Assembly: GCF_024600715.1 (NCBI RefSeq)
Contig: NZ_CP102332.1
Coordinates: 6,696,001 to 6,760,000 of the forward strand
Reading direction: 5' to 3'
DNA length: 64,000 nucleotides
From: Streptomyces changanensis
GTDB lineage: Bacteria; Actinomycetota; Actinomycetes; Streptomycetales; Streptomycetaceae
Shown piece by piece: positions 24,858-34,723 of this stretch (its first letter is position 1; each line of letters starts with the position of its first letter). The translations under genes were made by a program, and so were the position numbers. The notes beneath the pieces were generated by a model. The model saw only the letters and a program-made list of their open reading frames with translations. It searched no databases and was not told the DNA's origin.

Positions 24858-27800
24858 GTGGACAGCAACCGGGTCGTGCGCGTGGCGCACCGGCAGGGTT
24901 GGGCTTCCGGATTCGAGATCTCGCCACGCCTCGTCCTGACCGCCGCCCACGCCGTGCACGGAGTGGGCAAGCCTCTACGGGTCGCCTCGCTCCGCTCGCT
25001 CCGATCCGGACAGTGGTACGCGGCCCGGGTCGTGTGGCGCGGCCAACCGGAGGCCCCCCTGTCGACGGTAGGCGCAGGGGACGCGGGCGGACGGGTCGAC
25101 GCGGCCTTGGTCCACATCGAGTCGGCCGACTGGTCCGGCGGGGCCGAGAGCCCGGTGCGCTGGGGGCGGGTCGTCGCCGAGCGCGACCCGGTACCGTGCC
25201 GGGCCTGGGGTTTCCCCCGCTCGGAGCACCCCTCCGGCGAGGTCGAGCAGGCGTTCGGCACCATCAGCCCCGGCAGCGGTCTCATCGGCGGCACGTACGA
25301 GATCGACTGCAACACCGGGCGGGTCCGGGAGGCCGACGGGTCACCGTGGGCCGGTATGTCGGGGGCCGCCGTCCTCTGCGGTGATCTTCTGACCGCCGTG
25401 GTGACAGCCGACCTGCCCGGCCACACACCTGCCCGACTGCGGGCCGAACCCGCCGCCGTGCTCCTCCGGGCGAAGGGCTTCCGCGAGACGCTCGACGCGT
25501 ACGGGGCTCGAGGGCACCACGTACCGGAACCCGTGGAGTACGCGGCCCTCACCGACCCGGACGGCAGCACCGCGGAGGAGGCCCCGCACTCCCTCGCGGA
25601 GCTGTTGCTGCCCGACCGCGAAGTGGTGCCCTTCCGGGGCCGCGACGGCGAACTGGCCGCCCTGCGTTCCTGGTCCCGCACGCCCGGACCCGGCGTGTGC
25701 GTGCTCCACGCTCCGGGCGGCCGGGGCAAGAGCCGTCTCGCCCTGGAGTTCGGCCGGACGCTGCCCCCGCAGTGGGCCGTGCTGCGGCTGGGCCAGGGAC
25801 GCGCGGACGCCGTCCGCGACCTGCCCCCGCCGGCCGTACCACTCCTGGTCGTGGTCGACGGGGCCGACACCCGCGTCACCGACACTGCGGCCGTACTGGA
25901 GCTGATCGCACGCCACCGCCACGCCCACGTCAAGGTCCTGCTCCTGGCCCGCTCCGACGCGTGGTGGACGGACCGGGTGTGCCGCCCCTCCGTGACGGCG
26001 TCGACCCTCATGGCGCAAGCCCTCAACCTGCCCCTGCCCGAGCAGGAGACGGACGCCACCGCGCTGGCGACCGCCTATGAGGACGCCGTCGGCGCGTTCG
26101 CCTCGGCACTCCCACGCGTGCCGGGCTGGCGGCACCACCCCTGGCGCACCCTCGCCGAGCGCCTGGCGCCGCCCACGGCCCACGACGGTCTCGGCTCACC
26201 GCTCACCTTGCAGATGACCGCCCTCGTGGGCCTCCTCGACGCCGCCACCAGCCGCGCTGCCCCGGGGGGCGGCACGGTGGCGCACCGCGCCGGCGACACG
26301 GCGTCGGTCGAGGAACAACTCCTGACGCACGAGCGACGGCACTGGCTGAACGTCGCCGACGGGCACGCCCCGCTGACCGGGCTCTCCGAGGAAGCCCTGC
26401 TCCACGCCATGACCGCCGCCGTCGCGCTCGGCGCGCGGGACCGGCGGCACATGGCCGGCCTCCTCACCCGGGTCGAGCTCCTGCGGGACCAGAGCGAGGA
26501 CCGCCGCCGCGCGGTGTCCGACTGGATCCAGGCCGCCCTCCCCGTCACGGGCGGCCGGATCGTCGGAGACCTGCGACCCGACCGGCTGGCCGAGCGCTTC
26601 GTGGGCGCCGGACTGAGGGACGAGCCCGCACTGGCCGACGGCTTCCTGCCCGGCGCCGACCCCGCGCAGGCGGCACGGTTCCTCACCCTCGTCACCCGCG
26701 CCTGCGCGCGCGGCGTCCTCGACGAGGAGAAGCTGATCGGCTGGTGCGTCCGCCACCGCGACGTCCTGGCACGCCCCGCGATCGACGTGGCCACCGAGGT
26801 GGAGGCCCCCGACCCGCTGGTACGCGCCCTCACGGCGATCAGCGACGACCCGGACGTCCCCCTGCCGGAGCTGGAACGGCTCGCCGACCACCTCCCCGCG
26901 AGCACCTACAACCTCGCCCCCTGGGCCCTGCACCTCGCCCACAGGATCGTCGAGGTCCACCGGGAACAGGCCGGCGACGACCCCGAGCGGCTGGCCCGGC
27001 TCGCCGTCGCCCTGCGCGAACTGTCCAAACACCTCGAGCACATGGACCGCCACGAGGAAGCCCGCCATGCGGCCGAGGAGGCCATCGCCGTGTGGCGCGG
27101 CCTGCCCGCCCCGCATCCGCGACGACTCTCCGAGTGGGGGTCGTGCCACAGCAACCGGGCCCTGAGCCTCGTACGGCTGGGCCGTCGTGACGACGCGCTC
27201 CGCTCCGCCCGCACCGCCGTCCACGCCCTGGCCCTCGTGGAACCGGCGGAAGCAACCGAGACCCTCGACCGCCGGGCCAAGGCGCTCACCACACTGGCCG
27301 AGGCCGAGCGGAGCCTCGGCGACCACCAGGCCGCCGTACACGCGATCACCAGCGCCGTCGCCCTCAGCCGGAGGCTGGCCGTCCACGACCCCGACCGGTA
27401 CACGCCCCTGCTGGCCGACGCCCTCCAGAACCAGGCCGTCTACCAGCTGGACGCCGGCCGCCCCGCCGAAGCCCTCGAAGCCGTGCGGGCCGCCGTGGAC
27501 CTCCACGAGACGCTGGTCGAGGCGCGCCCCGACGCCTTCAGGCCCGCACTCGCCCTCGCGCTCGCCACGCTCTCCTCGGCCTCCCAGCTCATGGGCCTGC
27601 GCCGCGAAGCCCTGGCCGCGTCACGCAGGTCCGTCGCCATGCGCCGCGTCCTCGCCGAGGCGCGCCCCGACGTCTACCTCGCCGACCTCGCCACCACCCT
27701 CAACCACCTCTCCATCGACCTCGACAACCTCGGCCTGGCCGACGAGTCGCTCGACGCGATCGAGGAGTCCGTACGCCTCTTCCGTCGCCTCGCGCACGAC

Positions 27801-29549
27801 CATCCGGACCGCCACCGTCCGCGGCTGGTGCTCACGCTCAACTCCCTCGCCAACCGGCTCAGCTCCGCCGAACGGCACACCCGTGCCATCGCGACCGCCG
27901 AGGAGGCCGTGGACGGCTACCGGCGACTCGCCGCGCAGCAACCCGCCGCCTTCCGGTCCGAACTCGCCATGGCCCTCGTCACCCTGGCCTACACCCTGAC
28001 CGTCGCGGACCGGCCCGACGAGGCCAGGCCGTTCCTGGAGGAAGCCGCGGCCCGCTACCGGTCCCTGGCGGCGGCCGATCCCGGCGCTCACACGCACGAC
28101 CTCGCGATGTGCCTGAACAACCTGGCCGTGCTGCTGCACCGACTCGACGACCCCGCCACCGCCCTCGAACTCGTCGACGAGGCCGTCGACCTCGGCACCG
28201 CGCTGGAGGCGAACGGCTCCGGCGCCTACGCGGACGGACTGGCGAGGAACCGGCTCGTGCAGTACCTGTGCCTCGTGGACCTCGGCCGGTACGAGGACGC
28301 CGCGACCGCGGCCATCGAAGCCGTGGACCGCCTGCGGGCCCTGGCGCGCGAGGCGCCGCAGCGATACGAGCAGACCCTGGTCTCCGCCCTCTCGGCCACC
28401 AACGCCCTCCTGCACGGCACGGGCCACGGCGAACGGGCCTCGGAGCAGCTGGACGACGCCGTGGTCATCGGCCGTCGACTCACGCGGGACGACCCCGAGC
28501 GCCACCAGGAGGCCCTGGCCGCGAACCTGGAAGCCCAGGGCGATCACCTGTGGCTGCTCGGCCGGGAACGCGCGGCGCTCAGGGCCGCCGCCGAAGCGGC
28601 CCGCCACCGCCGCGCCGCCCACCGGCGCCGGGGAACCCCCACCACCGCACTCGCGGCCGTACGGGCGGCGACCGTGCTCGGCGCCCGCCTGATGGGGAGC
28701 GGTCACCGCGCGCACGCCCTGCGGGTGACACGTCAGGCCGTCAGCGCACTGAGGCCCCTGTACGCCGCCGCGCCCGACGCTCACGCGGCCGCGCTCGCGC
28801 GGCTGCTCGCCCAGTCGCAGCTCCTGCTCTTCCACGCGGGCGCCGCGGACGCCGCGATGGACACGGGGGCCGAAGCGGTGCGGATCGGCCGGGAGGCGGC
28901 CGACGCGCGGTCGGACGACAGGACGGCGGACCAGGTGCTCGCGGGCCGGCGAGCCGCCGCGGAGGCGCTCGTGACGCACGGCTTCGTCGGTGGCGAGCTG
29001 CAGCGGGACGGTTCCGTCGACGTGCTCGGCGAAGCGGTCGTCCACTGCCGTGGCCTCGCCGACCGCGCGACCCTCGAGGACGAACTCCTGCTGGCCCGCG
29101 CCCTGGGCTGCCACGGCCGTCTGCTGGCGGCCGACCCGCGGCGGCACGCCGAAGCGCTCAGGTGCACCGCCGAGGCGGTCGACCTCTGCCGCCCGCACGC
29201 CGACCACGTCCCGATCCTGCGCTCCCCGCTGGCCTTCCTGCTCACCACGCACGGCCTGCGCCTCGCCGAGGCCGGACACGCGCGGGAAGCGGCCGCGCTC
29301 ACCGACGAGGCCCTGGAGAGCGCCCGCGCGCTGGCGGCCGGGGAGCGGCGCGCCCACCGGGACCTGCTCGCCCACGCCCTGGAGGCAGTGGCACGTGCCC
29401 GTCTGCTCGCCGGGGACCGCTCGGCGCTCGCACGGGACGCCGCCAGGGAAGCGTGCGATCTCTTCGAGGAGATAGCCCGCGACGAACCGGCCGCCACCCT
29501 GCCCTACCTGCGTCAGGCGCGGGAGACCCGTGAACGCCTCGGGGCGTGA
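24858..29549 (+). CDS. Trypsin-like protease-STAND NTPase-TPR protein (predicted conflict system)
   Basis: 1563 residues from GTG 24858, which has GGAGG 4 bases upstream; an in-frame start at 24744 adds 38 unconserved residues. A trypsin-like domain (1-230) has His31 (LTAAHAV), Asp81 (VDAALVH) and Ser168 (GMSGAAV). An NTPase domain follows with Walker A at 285-292 (APGGRGKS) and Walker B in PLLVVVDGADT. From about residue 690 to the end are many tetratricopeptide repeats. There is no signal peptide, so it is cytosolic. By family knowledge, such proteins are kept inactive until the repeat region senses a trigger, then release the effector, here proteolysis. The target and trigger are unknown. 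Confidence 0.88.
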   Translation: MDSNRVVRVAHRQGWASGFEISPRLVLTAAHAVHGVGKPLRVASLRSLRSGQWYAARVVWRGQPEAPLSTVGAGDAGGRVDAALVHIESADWSGGAESPVRWGRVVAERDPVPCRAWGFPRSEHPSGEVEQAFGTISPGSGLIGGTYEIDCNTGRVREADGSPWAGMSGAAVLCGDLLTAVVTADLPGHTPARLRAEPAAVLLRAKGFRETLDAYGARGHHVPEPVEYAALTDPDGSTAEEAPHSLAELLLPDREVVPFRGRDGELAALRSWSRTPGPGVCVLHAPGGRGKSRLALEFGRTLPPQWAVLRLGQGRADAVRDLPPPAVPLLVVVDGADTRVTDTAAVLELIARHRHAHVKVLLLARSDAWWTDRVCRPSVTASTLMAQALNLPLPEQETDATALATAYEDAVGAFASALPRVPGWRHHPWRTLAERLAPPTAHDGLGSPLTLQMTALVGLLDAATSRAAPGGGTVAHRAGDTASVEEQLLTHERRHWLNVADGHAPLTGLSEEALLHAMTAAVALGARDRRHMAGLLTRVELLRDQSEDRRRAVSDWIQAALPVTGGRIVGDLRPDRLAERFVGAGLRDEPALADGFLPGADPAQAARFLTLVTRACARGVLDEEKLIGWCVRHRDVLARPAIDVATEVEAPDPLVRALTAISDDPDVPLPELERLADHLPASTYNLAPWALHLAHRIVEVHREQAGDDPERLARLAVALRELSKHLEHMDRHEEARHAAEEAIAVWRGLPAPHPRRLSEWGSCHSNRALSLVRLGRRDDALRSARTAVHALALVEPAEATETLDRRAKALTTLAEAERSLGDHQAAVHAITSAVALSRRLAVHDPDRYTPLLADALQNQAVYQLDAGRPAEALEAVRAAVDLHETLVEARPDAFRPALALALATLSSASQLMGLRREALAASRRSVAMRRVLAEARPDVYLADLATTLNHLSIDLDNLGLADESLDAIEESVRLFRRLAHDHPDRHRPRLVLTLNSLANRLSSAERHTRAIATAEEAVDGYRRLAAQQPAAFRSELAMALVTLAYTLTVADRPDEARPFLEEAAARYRSLAAADPGAHTHDLAMCLNNLAVLLHRLDDPATALELVDEAVDLGTALEANGSGAYADGLARNRLVQYLCLVDLGRYEDAATAAIEAVDRLRALAREAPQRYEQTLVSALSATNALLHGTGHGERASEQLDDAVVIGRRLTRDDPERHQEALAANLEAQGDHLWLLGRERAALRAAAEAARHRRAAHRRRGTPTTALAAVRAATVLGARLMGSGHRAHALRVTRQAVSALRPLYAAAPDAHAAALARLLAQSQLLLFHAGAADAAMDTGAEAVRIGREAADARSDDRTADQVLAGRRAAAEALVTHGFVGGELQRDGSVDVLGEAVVHCRGLADRATLEDELLLARALGCHGRLLAADPRRHAEALRCTAEAVDLCRPHADHVPILRSPLAFLLTTHGLRLAEAGHAREAAALTDEALESARALAAGERRAHRDLLAHALEAVARARLLAGDRSALARDAAREACDLFEEIARDEPAATLPYLRQARETRERLGA

Positions 29550-30529
29550 ACGTCGGCGTGCCCCCGCCTGACGGCGTCCCGGTGGGGGCGGAGGTGCCCC
29601 GGGTCCGCCCGCCCTGACGTGGGCGCGAAGCCCCGCTGGTGTGAACGGTCGTGATCCCGCCCAGCGTGCAGGCTCGCCGGCACCGGCGCCGGCGGGACGT
29701 TCCGGGCGCGTGACTCCCGCCCCGCACCGACAACGTCCGCGTGGAGGCCGGGCGGTGACGCGCCGACAGGCCACGCCCGGCCTCCGAGGCAGCCGGGCGC
29801 TCGGATGCAGCAGGGGCCGGTGGCGGCCGTCCTCTCCGAACAATGGCCGCAGACCCCCCGCGCTGCCGGAGGGGAACCGGGGCGTTCCGGCACACGCTGT
29901 CACGGCAGGACGCCACGCCACCCGGAGCTTGCGAAGGCAGCGGGCCCGTACCAGCGCCCGCCGCCCCGGGGTCCCGCCGCCCGCCGTCCCGCCGCCCGCG
30001 ACAGAGGGTCCCGGCCCGCCAAGGCGTCGGGGTCGGCCGCCGCCCTCCTGCCCGCAGCCGGCCCGGCCGCCGCCCACCACTCCGCCTGCTGGCACCGCTC
30101 GGGTTCGGGGCTCCCGTCTGCCCTTGCCAGGGGTACGCCGCCTTGAGCGACCCGGCATGACCCCCGCCGGCGACCCGGGCCGGCCCGCCCCCTCGCGATG
30201 ATCCCGCCAAGCGTGCACTGATCCCACGGTGATGCTGGAGGCCCTGGAGGGAGGAGCCCCCTGGAGGGGTCACGGACCATCCAAGGCCCCCAGCCGTATG
30301 GGCTGCCTCGGATGATTCGCAGCGCTGGTGCCACACACAGGGACGGGCGTTGTCAGGCCTGCGGGCCCCAGAGGGAGGCATCGCGTTCCGTGGACGACAG
30401 GCGTTGATGGGCTTGCCTGAGGCACCGGGTCGCCTGACAGGACAGCCCGGGGACGCTCCCGGTGAAACCTGCCGGTCAGCGTGTACGGGTTGGTTCGACG
30501 TACGGGCGGTTCGAGTCGTACCCGCCTCC
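29550..30529. other. Gene-free stretch with a 19-base direct repeat
   Basis: Nearly 1 kb of low-complexity GC-rich DNA; long frames are arginine/proline-rich shadows. TGATCCCGCC(C/A)AGCGTGCA occurs at 29652-29670 and 30199-30217 in the same orientation with one mismatch. These could be footprints of a mobile element, but no transposase is recognisable between them. Confidence 0.5.
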
Positions 30530-31162
30530 TCATCGCCCGGTGGGTGTCTGCGAGGTGAAGCAGTGGCCCAGTTCGGGGGCGAGGCCGTGGTAGTGGCGGA
30601 AGTTGAAGATGAGCGGGCTCCAGAGGGTGGGGTCGATGTGCTGGGTGCCGGGCACGACGATGCGCCGGTCGGCGTGGACGCGTGCCACCGCACACTCCAC
30701 GATCAGGAAGTGACCCTGCGAGTCCGGTGAGCTGCGCCGGACCCGCGCCTCGAGCTGGAGCGGGCACTCGGCGACGCGCGGAGCCCGTACCGTCTCGGAC
30801 GGCGCGGGCGTAAGGCCGGCCGCGGTGAACTTGTCAGGCTCGTAGCGGTAACCCCGTGCCCGCTTGGCGGCGGGCACAGGGGACGCTCCGGTGAGCGGGG
30901 CGAGCCGCTCCACCGCGCCCCACAGGTCGGGAGAGGGCAGGTTGATCACGAGTTCCGGCCGGGTGGCCAGGTTGGCTGCGGTCCGGCTGTCGGCACCGAG
31001 GCCGAGCACCACGGTCTGCCCGAGCGCCCAGACGGAGGAGACCGGGGCCACGTTGGCCGAGCCGTCCTCGTTCTCCGTGGTCAGCAGGGCGACGGGGGTA
31101 CCGAAGTAGAGGATGCTCGGGGCTATCGCGATGTGCGAGGGCGTGCGTGTCGCTGTCGTCAT
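30530..31162 (-). CDS. Flavin reductase-like (split-barrel FMN) protein
   Basis: 210 residues from ATG 31162. SILYFGTPVALLTTENEDGS and SSVWALGQTVVLGLGADS fit the flavin reductase-like domain, and CPLQLEARVRR is the family's second strand region. Members reduce FMN with NAD(P)H for a partner monooxygenase, or use bound flavin themselves. It is divergent from a winged-helix regulator with 66 bases between the starts, so control by that regulator is inferred. Confidence 0.85.
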   Translation of the reverse strand: MTTATRTPSHIAIAPSILYFGTPVALLTTENEDGSANVAPVSSVWALGQTVVLGLGADSRTAANLATRPELVINLPSPDLWGAVERLAPLTGASPVPAAKRARGYRYEPDKFTAAGLTPAPSETVRAPRVAECPLQLEARVRRSSPDSQGHFLIVECAVARVHADRRIVVPGTQHIDPTLWSPLIFNFRHYHGLAPELGHCFTSQTPTGR

Positions 31163-31228
31163 GGACGGCAACCCTAGGATCCGGACCCTTCGTCGACGGC
31201 CGAACTGTCGCCGGACGAGACTGTAGGG

Positions 31229-32020
31229 GTGACCAGCTTCGACGGAACCTACGCAGACGGCCCCGACCTCGCCGAGTTCGCGGGGCTCTTGGCGGACCGT
31301 ACCCGCGCGGCGTTCTGTCTGGCGTTGCTTGACGGCCGTGCCTGGACCGCGTCGGAGCTGGCACGTACCGCGGGCGTCGCACGGTCCACCGCCAGCGCGC
31401 ACCTGGATCGGCTGGTACGGGGCGGCATCCTGGCCGAGGAGCGACAGGGGCGGAATCGGTTGCTGCGGCTGGCGACCGCGGACACCGCCGAGATGATCGA
31501 GAACCTGGCCGCCCGGGCCCGGTCGCGGCCGGCCCCGGTGCGCTCGCTGACCGACGCCAACCGTCGCCGCGCCCTGGCACAGGCCCGCGTCTGTTACGAC
31601 CATCTCGGGGGCGCGCCGGCTGTGGCGATCACCGACGCGACGACGGAACGCGGTCTGCTGGCCTGGGACTACGGGCCGGCCCTCACCACCGCGGGCCGGG
31701 ACTGGCTGCGCGATCTCGGCATCGCCGACGACGGCCCGAACGCCTCCTGGCGACCTCATGTCCGTACGTGTCTGGACTGGACGGAACAGCGCCCGCACCT
31801 GGCCGGCGCCGTGGGCGCGGCGCTCTTCCGGCACGCGCTGGAATCATCGTGGCTGGTGCGCCGGAGCACGACCCGGATGGTCACCGTGACCGATGCGGGC
31901 CACACCGCGCTGCGCACCCGGCTCCGCCTCACCGACGATGCGCTCGTCCGCCCGGCCGCGCCGGCCGGGACATCGACGGGTTCGGGGGCTCCCGGGGGCG
32001 GGGGCGGGGTGTCCACGTGA
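31229..32020 (+). CDS. ArsR-like winged-helix transcriptional regulator
   Basis: 263 residues. The N-terminal winged helix (LADRTRAAFCLALLDGRAWT, SELARTAGVARSTASAHLDR) is ArsR/SmtB-like without the metal-binding cysteines. The long C-terminal region (CYDHLGGAPAVAITDA) is the extension seen in actinobacterial members next to flavin-dependent enzymes, and may sense a ligand. GTG start with TAGGGG just upstream. Divergent partner of the flavin reductase gene. Confidence 0.85.
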   Translation: MTSFDGTYADGPDLAEFAGLLADRTRAAFCLALLDGRAWTASELARTAGVARSTASAHLDRLVRGGILAEERQGRNRLLRLATADTAEMIENLAARARSRPAPVRSLTDANRRRALAQARVCYDHLGGAPAVAITDATTERGLLAWDYGPALTTAGRDWLRDLGIADDGPNASWRPHVRTCLDWTEQRPHLAGAVGAALFRHALESSWLVRRSTTRMVTVTDAGHTALRTRLRLTDDALVRPAAPAGTSTGSGAPGGGGGVST

Positions 32021-32138
32021 GCGCCCCGCACCGTCACAGCGCTGGACGACTCCTCCTCGTGTGCCTCCCCCGTGAGAGGGAGCGGAATGGTTCGGCGGGA
32101 GGATCCGAACCGGCCGCATCGCCGGGAGGTTGGACCTC

Positions 32139-33136
32139 ATGAACACCGATGCAATGCGCCCCGGCTCGTGCGGCGAAGCTCCGGCTGAGGAGCCGGCCAT
32201 GTCACCACTGCTGAGAGTGCGCCGCATCAGCGGCTACGGTGTCGTCGTCGCGGTCACTCCGTACCTGCTGATCAAGATCTTCTGGACCTTCGGTCTCTTC
32301 CTTCCGCACGAGCGGATGGGTGAAAACAGTTGGCGCGCGATCAACGCGGCCACCGCGCTACTCGCCGCGGTGGCCGTCTTGTCGGCAATGGCGTTCGGCA
32401 GGCCGTGGGGTGAGCGGCTGCCCGCATGGCTGGTGGCCCTGCCCGTATGGGTGGGCACCGGCCTGCTCGTTCCCGTGGTCTTCCTGGCGCCGGTGCTCGG
32501 CCCAGCCGCCATGGCCCGGGACGAGCAGGCCGGCGCGGGCGACCTCTGGGCCTACGAACAGATGCTCGTCATGGTCTCCCTCGTCGGGATCGGCATCGGT
32601 CTGCCGCTCGGTCTGGCGGGGTACGCCAAGGCGCGGTGGCCCGAGGCGCTTGGCGGCCCGACCGACTACGCCGAGCGGCCGGGAAGCACCCGGCAGTTGC
32701 AGATCAGCCTCGCCGGGCTGGTCGCCGCCGGCAGCATCCTTCTCGGTGTCACCAAGCTGTACTGGGCGACTGGTGGCACCCTCGGCATCGACCCTGCCCT
32801 GCGCGACGAACGTGACATGTGGTGGCACCTTCTGTCTTTCAGCACCGGCGCGTGGGCCCTCGCGGGGGCGTGGGGCCTGCTTGTGCTGACCACCCGCCGC
32901 GGGTCGCGGAGGTTCCTGCTCCCCATGGCCGCGGCGTGGATCTCATCGGGAACGCTCTTCTCCAAGCCACCTACAACAGCTTGTCCTCCACGCGCGCCGA
33001 CGCGCAGCCCTCTCCTGAGTACCCGCTGGCGCAGGTACTGACCAGCGAGGCCGGCATCGTCCTGGGAGCGGTGATGGGGATGACCATCCTGCTGGTGTTG
33101 CACGACCGCAGGCGCGCTCTACGTGACGAACACTGA
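32139..33136 (+). pseudogene. Polytopic membrane protein with a C-terminal frameshift
   Basis: ATG 32139 follows GGGAGG by 9 bases. About six to seven hydrophobic segments are readable (VVVAVTPYLLIKIFWTFGLF, LVALPVWVGTGLLVPVVFLA and others). Near 32955 the frame changes: ISSG in one frame, then YNSLSSTRADAQPSPEYPLA and a last membrane segment (GIVLGAVMGMTILLVLH) in another, ending at 33136. A one-base indel would restore about 330 residues. The family is unknown. It is either a recent mutation or a sequencing error. Confidence 0.7.
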
Positions 33137-33427
33137 GGGCCCGCCGGTGGGGCCCTTTCGCCGGCTCCAGGGCCGGAGCGACCATCCTTCGCCGACTTCC
33201 TGGCCGGCACCGACTCCGCCCGAAGCCGTGGTCGCCCGGCTCGGCCTTGACGCCGCCGAGCGGCCGACCAGCAGGTCGCCCTTCCTGACGTGGTGGCGGA
33301 GACGGGCCGGGTCGGCAACGCGGTAGGCGGGCGCTGGAGATGAGGCTGCGGGGCCCTTCCGGGCGAGGCGCTGCCGCTGCGGCCGACGACGGTCGGACAC
33401 GTGAGGGCGCCCCGCGCGGTCCGTTTC

Positions 33428-34723
33428 CTATAGGGCGTGTCCCTTCGCGTGTTCGGGGGAGTGGGTGCCTCCGGAGTCCTCGACGGGCGTGAGGGGCTCG
33501 GCGTCGGTGCGGTCTGCGTCGGTGGGGCGTCCCAGCAGCCAGGTCAGCAGGGGACCTGCCATCGCGGTCGTCACCACGGCCATGACGACCATGAGCGAGT
33601 ACAACTCCTGGTTGAGGAAACCGAGTTGGAGGCCCACGTTGAGGACGATGAGTTCGGTGAGGCCGCGGGTGTTCATCAAGGTGGCCAGTGCCGCTGACTG
33701 GCGCACCGGCATCCGGTTCAGGCGGGCGGCGGCGAACGCGCCGATGAACTTGCCGCCCACGGCCACCAGCAGGATGAGCCCGAGGTCCCCGAGCCCACTG
33801 GCGTCGAGCCCGGAGAGGTCCACCTTCAAGCCGGCGACCAGGAAGAACACCGGCAGGAGCAACGTACCGCTCATCTGTCCGAGACGATCGTGCACATCGC
33901 GGCGCAGCTGCTCCGTGCCGTTACGGGGGAGGACGACGCCGAAGAGGAACGCGCCGAAGATGTAGTGCAGGCCCAGCCACTCGGTGGTGGCTGCGGAGAG
34001 CAGCAGGCCGGCGAGGATGCAGGCGAAGGTGGTCGGGGTGAGCCGGAGCGACCCGCGGCGGTCCGCGATCCGGCGCAGTGCGGGGCGCAGCAGGAACAGC
34101 ATGGCCAACAGGTACGGGACAGCCAGAAGGATCCGCCACTCGTCAGGGCCCGCCGAGCCGCTGACGGCGACCACGGCGGCGAGCAGGAACCAAGCGAGGA
34201 CGTCGTCGATGGAGGCGCAGGCCAGGGCGACCACGCCCAGGGGTGTACGGGCCATGCCCCTGTCGGTCAGGATCCTGGCCAGTACCGGGAAAGCGGTGAT
34301 CGACATGGCGATACCCATGAAGAGCATGAACGCCGTCTTGTTGCCGGTGCCGTGGTCCTCCATGAGGTAGAGGGCCAGGGCGGCGCCGAGCCCGAAGGGC
34401 AGCAGGATGGAGCTGAGCGAGACGCTGGGGGCGATGGCTCCGCTTCCGCGGATCAGGGCCGCGTCCCACTCCAGTCCGACGATGAACATGAAGACGGCCA
34501 CCCCCACCGCGGCGAGTGCGCCGAGCAGAGGCCGTATGTCGGTGGGTAAGAGTGCGTCCGAGATCGCCCCGTGGAAGAGGGTCGGCCCCAGTGCGATGCC
34601 GGCGAGAACCTCGCCGATCACCGCGGGCTGGCCCAGGCGGCGGGCCAGCGCGCCGAGCAGCCGCGCCAGGAGCACCATGGCGGCGAGGCCGACGAGAAGC
34701 GAGATGGTCTGTTGCGTGGTCAT
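33428..34723 (-). CDS. CPA2-type cation/proton antiporter
   Basis: 431 residues with about 12 membrane segments and the Na/H-exchanger signatures GQPAVIGEVLAGIALGPTL near the start and FGAFLFGVVLP in the second half; ACASIDDVLAW carries the acidic ion-binding pair. There is no RCK/TrkA_N domain, so it is a minimal KefB/GerN-like transporter. The start is ATG 34723; an upstream ATG at 34762 adds 13 residues without a ribosome site. It exchanges K+ or Na+ for H+ across the cell membrane. Confidence 0.88.
   Translation of the reverse strand: MTTQQTISLLVGLAAMVLLARLLGALARRLGQPAVIGEVLAGIALGPTLFHGAISDALLPTDIRPLLGALAAVGVAVFMFIVGLEWDAALIRGSGAIAPSVSLSSILLPFGLGAALALYLMEDHGTGNKTAFMLFMGIAMSITAFPVLARILTDRGMARTPLGVVALACASIDDVLAWFLLAAVVAVSGSAGPDEWRILLAVPYLLAMLFLLRPALRRIADRRGSLRLTPTTFACILAGLLLSAATTEWLGLHYIFGAFLFGVVLPRNGTEQLRRDVHDRLGQMSGTLLLPVFFLVAGLKVDLSGLDASGLGDLGLILLVAVGGKFIGAFAAARLNRMPVRQSAALATLMNTRGLTELIVLNVGLQLGFLNQELYSLMVVMAVVTTAMAGPLLTWLLGRPTDADRTDAEPLTPVEDSGGTHSPEHAKGHAL

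Noticed and set aside
27621..30227. 868-residue minus-strand frame opposite the trypsin-STAND gene
   Set aside because: Gly/Val/Arg-rich antisense shadow of a high-GC gene; no domains or ribosome site.
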